Part shown: in pieces, positions 22,101-27,631 of the stretch
Layout of the letters: each line of letters opens with the position of its first letter
Position numbering within the stretch: position 1 is the stretch's first letter
Source: Spirogloea muscicola
Lineage: Eukaryota; Streptophyta; Zygnematophyceae; Spirogloeales; Spirogloeaceae
Assembly (NCBI GenBank): GCA_009602725.1
Contig: WELB01000131.1
Coordinates: 375,719 to 403,349 of the forward strand
Direction: 5' to 3'
DNA length: 27,631 bases
Notes under the pieces: model-generated
Told to the model about the DNA's origin: nothing
What the model saw: the letters and a program-made list of their open reading frames with translations, nothing else
Database searches by the model: none
Program-made: the position numbers and the translations under genes

Positions 22101-22855
22101 CGTTACCGAGACGCCGTTGCGCTGCCTGCCGCTCAGTCTCTCGCTCTCGGTCACGGCGCTCCGCCCAAGCTCGCTCACGCTCACGCCACTCGCTGCGGCC
22201 TGGCACTGGAGGTAGGGGCGCGGCTGTGCTGCCCTCACCCTCCAGCCCCTTCCTCAGCTCGCGCTCGTTGGCCTGCCACTGCCGTGCGGTACTGCCGCCA
22301 GCAGCGATTGCCACCGAGCTGACAATGGCGTCCAGTTCACGCTCAGACAGTTGGCCATCCTTGACATACTCCACAGTCTGCTCACAATTGGCATCGCAGC
22401 CATGTACCACAACAGCCGCACCTCGTCAGTCCTGGCCGAGAGCAGCCCGACCACTTGTCAGGCATGAAGGTAAAAGATTGGCTGAGAGCTTGTAATACAA
22501 GAATGTGGCAACATGCTCTGAAGCTTTGCAGTATTTGAGCTTCACTGCAACTGCCTGATGAGCTGACACTGTTTCTCAGCGCTGCGGAGCAGTGGGCTCA
22601 TCGAGGATTGTCCCAGAGTGTCGGCGCAGACCGATATTACAGAAGATGGTCGGAGCGCACCGGCTCACCGGCATGGCCTCGCCGAGGAGCGGCACGAAGA
22701 CGAGCACGCTGAGCGCGCCCTCACGAGAGGCCGCTGCTGTCCAGCCTTTCCCGGGCTTGCCACTGCCGGCGGCAGCGGCCAGCTCCGTGGGCGCCGGCGG
22801 ACTCGCTTGCTCCGCCGGAGGCAGAGCGGAGATGATCACCTGCCGCGCAATTGGG
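19150..22855 (-). CDS. plant/algal single-module AAA+ ATPase, function unknown
   Basis: Exons (- strand): 22855-22669, 22377-21941, 21515-21391, 21201-21158, 20910-20779, 20507-20430, 20197-20115, 19931-19809, 19657-19597, 19410-19150 (TGA). All phases agree, giving about 510 aa without the 5' end. The middle part (from about 22400) is Arg/Glu-rich and probably helical, and leads into LAGYEEQKREIEDTILLALR. The AAA module has LFEGPPGTGKTSSARVIA (Walker A), GGAIVFLDEIDALATAR (Walker B), MHEATRRILSVLLRQMDGFE, VVVIAATNR (sensor 1), ALISRFDASI (arginine-finger region) and MSGRDIRDVCEQAERHWASK (lid). The C-terminus includes LPPLAEYL. The pattern resembles an uncharacterised AAA family I recall from plants. 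I cannot name its substrate or compartment. Exons at both ends are less certain; the TVEYVKDGQLSERELDAIV exon start at 22377 has a weak acceptor. Confidence 0.85.
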
Positions 22856-22892
22856 CTGCGCTGCCAGCCGCGTTCAGCGGCCGTCAGTGGTT

Positions 22893-23103
22893 GGCCTTTA
22901 GGTCAGGGTTTAGGTCTTGGAGTCATGGTTCAGCGTAATTTGGGACTTCGCTTCAAGATATTCATCATTAGGGGTTGGGTTCAAACCCTAGACTCGGATT
23001 TAGGATTTAGGGGTAAAAGTAGTGTAGGATTTCGGTTTCGTGTATCTACAATGAGGGTTTAGCATTCACAATCCTAAACTCTAAATATCCATAATAGGGT
23101 TTC
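22893..23103. repeat. degenerate telomere-like (TTTAGGG)n block inside an intron
   Basis: On the + strand the block has scattered variants of GGGTTTAG: GTCAGGGTTTAGGTC, GGATTTAGGATTTAGGGG, GAGGGTTTAGC, then AATCCTAAACTCTAAA in reverse sense and AATAGGGTTTCC. It fills most of the proposed intron 23171-22856 of the AAA gene. It is A+T-richer than its surroundings. The unit is of the plant (Arabidopsis) telomere type but heavily eroded. Confidence 0.75.
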
Positions 23104-23171
23104 CGCAGCAGGTTGCTGCATGGTCCGACGCAGCGGCTAAGGGCGGCGGCGGAGGTGTGGGCAGTCAAGAC

Positions 23172-23458
23172 CTGTCCCAGGCGGTGATGCTCATCTCGGC
23201 GCCGCCGACGGGCGTGGCGCCGCCGAGGCGCGCCACGAGGTCCACGACGAGGTGCGCGACGTCGCAGCCCGGCCCCACCGTGAAAGCCACAGCCACCTGC
23301 GCCGCCCGCACGGCAGCGAGCGCGGCAACTGAGTCCCCGCCTGCGAGCGCCTCCACCGCCGCCACCGTCGCCGCCGCCGCCGCCGCCGCCGCCGTCGCCC
23401 CCGCCTACGCCGCGACGACGGCCGCCAGCATTCCACGCCCCTTTCCGTCGCCGGTCAT
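23172..23458 (-). CDS. putative 5' exon(s) of the AAA+ ATPase gene
   Basis: An open frame reads VEALAGGDSVAALAAV, then AVAFTVGPGCDVAHLVVDLV and ARLGGATPVGGAEMSITAWD, ending at a donor AG|GTCTTG (exon end 23172, phase 2). That phase fits the acceptor before 22855, so it can join the AAA gene through an intron of 316 nt. An ATG at 23458 is in the same frame but meets TAG after 17 codons (23407-23405), so a further small intron or another start would be needed. Ala-rich composition could mean an organelle-targeting or membrane-near N-terminus. I recognise no domain. Confidence 0.4.
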
Positions 23459-23624
23459 CACCACAGCGAGCGCTGAATGGAAGCGCAGCGGCCTCTGCTA
23501 GTGGCGGTCCTCAGTGGCGGGACAAGTCGTTGGTCACCGTCACTCCTCGTTAGAGCTCAGTGGCGGCCGTCGCAGGTTGCGGCCACGACTGCCGTTAGCC
23601 GAGAGCCGCTAGCGACGGTGTAAC

Positions 23625-23906
23625 ATGGCTCACTGGAGGCCTCACTTGGCTTCACTGGCAGTGGGAGCCTGCACCGGCGCGCTCTGCGGGGCGCTGGCCG
23701 GGCGGGCGACGGATAGCGGCATCTTCCGCGGCGCCGGCCTCGGCGCCGTGGCGGGCGCCGTGGTGTCCCTCGAGGCCCTGGAGGCGACGCGGTCGCNCGC
23801 CGCCGTCGCCGCCGCCGCGCCCGCCGCCGCTCGCAGGAGGCTCCGGGCCGTGCCCCGCCGTGATGGAGCCCGCGCCACCGTGACGGCGTGCGACCCTAAA
23901 CCTTAA
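23625..23906 (+). CDS. orphan NIP-like glycine-zipper membrane exon
   Basis: Starts ATG ([11 protein letters not shown]) and contains [20 protein letters not shown], then [20 protein letters not shown] and EATRS. This closely resembles the membrane segment of plant NEP1-interacting (NIP-type) RING-H2 proteins as I remember it. After an ambiguous base (23797) the frame becomes Ala/Arg low complexity and stops at TAA within a telomere-like repeat. No RING-H2 pattern (CxxC...CxHxxHxxC...CPxC) was seen on the + strand between here and 24867. It may be exon 1 of a gene with a donor near 23790, a truncated gene or a pseudogene. It faces away from the AAA gene. Confidence 0.45.
   Translation: MAHWRPHLASLAVGACTGALCGALAGRATDSGIFRGAGLGAVAGAVVSLEALEATRSXAAVAAAAPAAARRRLRAVPRRDGARATVTACDPKP
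23797..23797. other. ambiguous base (N) in NIP-like exon
   Basis: A single N sits at the point where the recognisable NIP-like protein sequence ends and Ala/Arg low complexity begins. An undetected indel here could hide the true continuation or splice donor. Confidence 0.95.
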
Positions 23907-23931
23907 ACCCCAAACCGAAACCCTAAACCCC
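23894..23931. repeat. interstitial CCCTAAA telomere-like repeat
   Basis: About five imperfect units on the + strand: CCCTAAA, CCTTAAA, CCCCAAA, CCGAAA, CCCTAAA, then a C run. It is much cleaner than the block at 22893-23103 and mostly in the opposite orientation. The orphan NIP-like frame terminates inside it. Confidence 0.85.
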
Positions 23932-24867
23932 CTGGGCAGCCTCGTCGCGTAGGCTCGCCGGCACTCGGAGGAGCGCCGGGTGCAGCGGCTCTCTCCCCGC
24001 CGCAGCCCCGCCCTGCGTCAGCTCGCAGCTCGCCACTGCCATCTCCACAGCTTTGGCACAGACCCACTCATTAACTGCGGGGACACGGGCTGCCGCTGCT
24101 GCCGTTCTTGGCTATCTCAAGCCCCGCTCGTCAGCCCACAACAACGATGTGACTGCACCCCATGCGCCGCATGCACCAGCCACCTTCGCCGCTGGCCTCC
24201 AGAGTGTGCCCTGGTGTGCCGCAGCCGCCATCCTGTATCACAAGGCTGGATCCCGCCTAATCTGTTACCGACATGGAGTGACGAAGGGCAATGCAGACCG
24301 CTGAAATTGCTGAGCAAGACTGGTGGCAAGGGGGATGTTTGCAGTAATGCAATGCAGAGCAAGAGCAGGCCGAAGCAGGGAGAGAGGGAAACTTGGGTGA
24401 AGGGACGCATGCAGAGCTGGCCGGCTGCGCTGCACGCACTGCACCGGCCTTGTCTCCCGCACTGCGTCCACGCAATAGAATCAACGGCGGAGCACATGTT
24501 CAAAAGAATTGGCATCTCAAGCACCAGCTACTGGGAACCAATCACTCGGGGGCAGCCTACGGTGGACCTAAAGCTCACAATCAAATCAACAGAGAGCCAA
24601 GCGCCTACGCTTCTGCAACTCCTATCGCCTATAGCTGCACCAGAGGCGCTCATGTAAGGCACCAGGGGTAAGGGTCTGTGCAATTTCGAAGTGGAGCCAG
24701 CGCCAGGCTTCCGCCACTGTGGCGTTGCTGCTGCATGAGCTACTGGCGGGCAGTCACGTGCCACATGCAGAGCAGGGTGAGGGTGATAGGACTGCACCCC
24801 TAGAGGGCGAGAGCCTGCGGATGTCAGGTGGTGAAGCCCAACGCAAGCTGAGCGAGCTGGGAGAGCT
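23932..24867. other. region 3' of HMGR without a recognised gene
   Basis: About 940 nt between the telomere-like repeat and the HMGR stop. It must hold the HMGR 3' UTR on the - strand. A 225-codon + strand frame (23980-24657) is rich in Cys, Ser and Pro but shows no RING, zinc-finger or other domain I can name and has no start context or splice partners. I see no RNA gene or repeat. Confidence 0.55.
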
Positions 24868-27505
24868 TCATAGCCCAGCTATAGGCTTTGAGGTTGCGGC
24901 AGGAGCAGCATCGGCAGCAGGGGTGCCATCAGGAGCTGCAGCACAGGTGTCCACAGCCAGGGCCGCCGCAGCAGCAGCCGCGAGGGAGGTGCTGGACCGA
25001 TTGTACTTGAGGTGGCTCCTCACCAGCTGGCCAGCCGCGAGCGCGGCCATGAGCGAGAGCTCGCCAGCGAGCACGGCCCCGGCAACTATGCGCGCCAGGC
25101 GTTGGGCATTGGTGCCAGGGGTGTCTGGATGGGGCCCCCGCACGCCTAGCATGTTGAGCGACGCCGCCTGCGGCGCAAGGAATGTGCCGCCGCCGACTGT
25201 GCCCACCTCAATGGACGGCATCGTGACAGACGCATGCAGGTCCGCACCACCATTCACGGCCTCCATCATTGTGATGCAGTTGCTACTCTCCACGTTCTGC
25301 GCAGGGTCCTGCTCAGTGCAAGCAGCGGCAGTAGGGGCAGCCGCTCCACAACGGTCAGTCAGCTCGTCTTGTGTCACAGCCATGCAAGTCGCCCAACACT
25401 CTAGCTACAGATAGCTGAACTGAATGACTGACTACGGGTCCTTGATCGTAAGCTCAATCTTCAACCTTTCTACCAGAAATACCACTTTGGGATCAGCCAG
25501 CTACTTTGATGCATCCTGAGAATATTCATCTGTCATCTCATACCGTCGGCTGCATGACTGTGTCCGACTTCAAGGTGACGAGCAAAATAGGGTTTGCGGT
25601 GCTGGGTGCCAAGTCAATACACACCTGCCCAGTGGCAATGAAGACGGCAGTCACAATATTTGAGGCATGTGCATTGAAGCCGCCCATGGCGCCCGCGATT
25701 GCGGAACCTGCCAAATTCTTCACCATATTCAGCTCCACAAGTGCAGCCACCGTTGTCTTAAGCACCTTGTTCACCTGCCCCAGCGGCGCACCACATTTTC
25801 AGTCCAAAGGCTGTACTATTCGGCATGCAGGCTCATGCCCGGGTGATAGAAACGAGGGCGACAATCGCAGGGGCGCATGCAATCATCCGTACCACAGCGC
25901 CAGGTATGACGGCCTCGCAGACGACCGACTTGCCGCGGCCCTCGATCCAATTAACAGCAGTGGACTTCTTGTCGGCGCAGAAGTTGCCAGAGATGCTGAT
26001 GACCTCCATGTCCAGAAAGCCATGGCGGTTGCGCAGCGACTCCAGCAGCTGCTGCGTGCCCTTGGATGCCATGTTCATGCCCATGGCATCGCCCGTGAAG
26101 CACCCGAAGCGCAGGTACGCATTGCGCCCAGCGAGCGCCACGCTCACACTCTGCAGCCGAGCGAACCTGCCGTCCGGTGGCAGCAGCGAGAGCCCTCAGT
26201 CGTCGCAAGGAGAAGGTGCAAGCACTCCTCTGTATGCCGGGACATGCATGCAGCACCTTCTGCAACCATGAGCTGGATGGGCTGGAGGATCCCAGGACGA
26301 CCGACTGACCGACCGACCGACCATCCGACCGACCGACTGAGGCCAGCCGGCTGGCTGGTGCTGCCGTACCTGCTGGAGCTGTTGAAGTCCTCGGCGATGG
26401 CCTCAAAGTTGGCAGGATCGTCGAGGAAGCGCTTGAGCTCGACGGTGCGGACAATGGAGGCAAAGCGCACAACGGGAGCGCGAGTCATGGAGTCGCGCAG
26501 GAGCACGGAGGTAGCGCCGTGCGACAGCGCGATGGCCTTGCATCCGCGGTTGGTGGAGGCGACGAGGCAGCCTTCGGTGGTGGCCATGGGCAGGCTGTAC
26601 TCGACACCATCCAGGAGCAGCGGGCCAGCAACGCCAACGGGAATCGGCACGTGGCCAATGACCATCTCACAGCACGCGCCGACAACGGACGCGTAGTCGT
26701 ATGCGTCGTGCGGGAGGCCGTCTAGTGAGCGGCCCGTCCGAAGCTCCACGGCGCGCCGGCGCACAGCCACCGCCCGCGCCGGGTCTCCGAGGCGATCCTC
26801 CAGGAGGTGCGATGGCAGCTGCCCGCTGACCACTGCGTTGGCAAGGGTGTCATCTGACATCGCCGCGGTGAAGGCATCGGCGTGCCCGACGGTGCTGGCC
26901 ACACGCGTAATGGGTGGCCGCCGCACATCGGCCCCGGCGGCGCCCACAGGCGGCGGCCGCTCGCCCTGCTTCTCCGGGCCAGCCGCAGAGGCGGCGGCGG
27001 CAGAGCTCGTCGGGGAGCCGCCGACGGCCTGGCGCTGGGCCTCGTCGCCGTCATCGCAGCCGCCGCCGCTGCCGTCGGACGCGTCGTCGGACTCGTCCTC
27101 GCCGTCAGCGCCCTTGCCGAGGCCGGCCTGGACGTAACCGATGCCGCAGAAGCCGATGAGGTAGACGAACGACGAGAACTCGGCGATGATGGCGACCACC
27201 TCGCCGGCGCTCAGGTGCGAGAACTTGTCCGCCGTCTCCGCGCTCTTGGCCTGCCAGCGCCGCAGCAGGAACCACGTCGCCACCACGAACAGCGCGCCAA
27301 AGAAGGGCGTCGTGGCCCACAGCGGCAGCGGCAGCCCGTCCGTCGCCCGGGGGCTCCGCGGACGGGCTCCGCCACCGCCGCCGCCGCCGCGCAGCCGCCA
27401 GTGCTTGGCGCCGTGGCGCTGCCGGTGCAGATGCAGCGCCCCGTCTCCGCCGCCAACGCCGGCCTGCCCCCGGTATCCGCCAGGACGCCCCTGATCCGGC
27501 CCCAT
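24868..27505 (-). CDS. HMGR: 3-hydroxy-3-methylglutaryl-CoA reductase, plant type, 4 exons
   Basis: Rate-setting ER-membrane enzyme of the mevalonate pathway: HMG-CoA + 2 NADPH to mevalonate. Exons (- strand): 27505-26370, 26166-25893, 25774-25625, 25308-24868 (TGA). Phases agree, giving 666 aa, against about 570-600 in land plants. Residues 1-57 are Gly/Arg-rich. Two membrane segments follow: [19 protein letters not shown] (about 63-81) and [20 protein letters not shown] (103-122). An acidic and Ser/Ala linker (131-200) precedes the catalytic domain. Catalytic motifs are [35 protein letters not shown] (Glu311), [25 protein letters not shown] (Lys445/446), [13 protein letters not shown] (Asp521), EVGTVGGGT and [14 protein letters not shown] (His619). 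The Ser after KYNR matches the conserved site phosphorylated by SnRK1/AMPK kinases. An Ala-rich tail ends the protein. The frame is open upstream to the window edge, so the true start may lie outside. Confidence 0.96.
26296..26340. repeat. (GACC)n tetranucleotide repeat in HMGR intron 1
   Basis: About nine imperfect GACC/GACT units lie in the first HMGR intron (26369-26167). Reading through the donor in frame gives a Ser/Arg/Gly-rich extension. This is a simple microsatellite, likely length-variable. Confidence 0.85.
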
Positions 27506-27631
27506 AGCGAGCTCCCCTGCCCTCACTGCCGCCGTATCGGCATGCCCGTCACATGCGGGGCTCTGCCGCGCGAGAGCCGCCGCCGCCGCCGCCGCTGCCG
27601 CCCCGCCGCTGCCGCCGCCTTCGGCGATCGC

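Noticed and set aside
22965-22995. GGTTCAAACCC resembling a tRNA T-arm
   Set aside because: It arises from overlapping telomere-like units, and no acceptor or anticodon stems accompany it.
23980-24657. Cys-rich + strand open frame, considered as the missing RING part of the NIP-like gene
   Set aside because: Cys and His spacing does not fit RING-H2 or another zinc-finger pattern, and no splice link from the NIP-like exon was found.
24719-25414. + strand open frame of 231 codons
   Set aside because: Antisense to HMGR exon 4, with low-complexity Ala/Ser product and no motifs.
25506-26696. Long + strand open frame of 396 codons
   Set aside because: It lies wholly opposite HMGR exons and introns whose - strand translation carries all catalytic motifs. 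Its own product has no recognisable domain, so it is an antisense shadow in GC-rich sequence.
1-27631. CRISPR arrays, insertion sequences, rRNA, phage or bacterial operon features
   Set aside because: None seen. Spliceosomal introns, intron-split domains and large spacers show a eukaryotic nuclear locus.

Overview
The window looks like nuclear DNA from a green-lineage eukaryote, most likely a streptophyte alga or a relative. The genes are interrupted by many GT-AG introns. The first exons are very GC-rich, while downstream exons, introns and 3' flanks are much richer in A+T. Degenerate copies of the plant-type telomere unit (TTTAGGG/CCCTAAA) occur at two places. The HMG-CoA reductase has the plant layout, with two N-terminal membrane segments. 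Core chlorophytes are generally held to have lost the mevalonate pathway, so this enzyme points away from Chlamydomonas-like algae. No species is assigned.

Layout, left to right: (1) xanthine dehydrogenase, + strand, about 30-6438, 12 exons, with the extreme N-terminus missing behind a poly-C run. (2) An ATAD2/Yta7-family AAA-bromodomain chromatin protein, - strand, 13765-7397, 11 exons, 1392 aa. (3) The OST48/DDOST subunit of oligosaccharyltransferase, + strand, 14076-18699, 14 exons, 439 aa. (4) A single-module AAA+ ATPase of unrecognised function, - strand, 22855-19150, ten core exons plus one or more uncertain 5' exons up to about 23458. (5) An orphan first exon like the glycine-zipper membrane segment of NIP-type RING proteins, + strand, 23625-23906, which runs into a telomere-like repeat. 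(6) Plant-type HMG-CoA reductase, - strand, 27505 (or beyond the window) to 24868, 4 exons, 666 aa from the first visible Met. Neighbouring genes alternate strands throughout, so each intergenic space is either a shared 5' region (310 bp between 2 and 3; about 170 bp between 4 and 5) or a shared 3' region.

The genes do not form a pathway. They cover purine catabolism (XDH), histone and chromatin handling (ATAD2-like), N-glycosylation in the ER (OST48), isoprenoid synthesis at the ER (HMGR) and an unassigned AAA+ machine. I see no clearly new multi-gene system. The observations most worth following are the bromodomain that lacks its acetyl-lysine-binding Asn, the phase-preserving 42-nt candidate cassette exon in XDH, the telomere-like repeats inside and beside genes, the orphan NIP-like exon, and a strong hairpin just after XDH. 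Exon borders were set by hand from reading frame, intron phase, GT/AG signals and remembered family motifs. No alignment was run.
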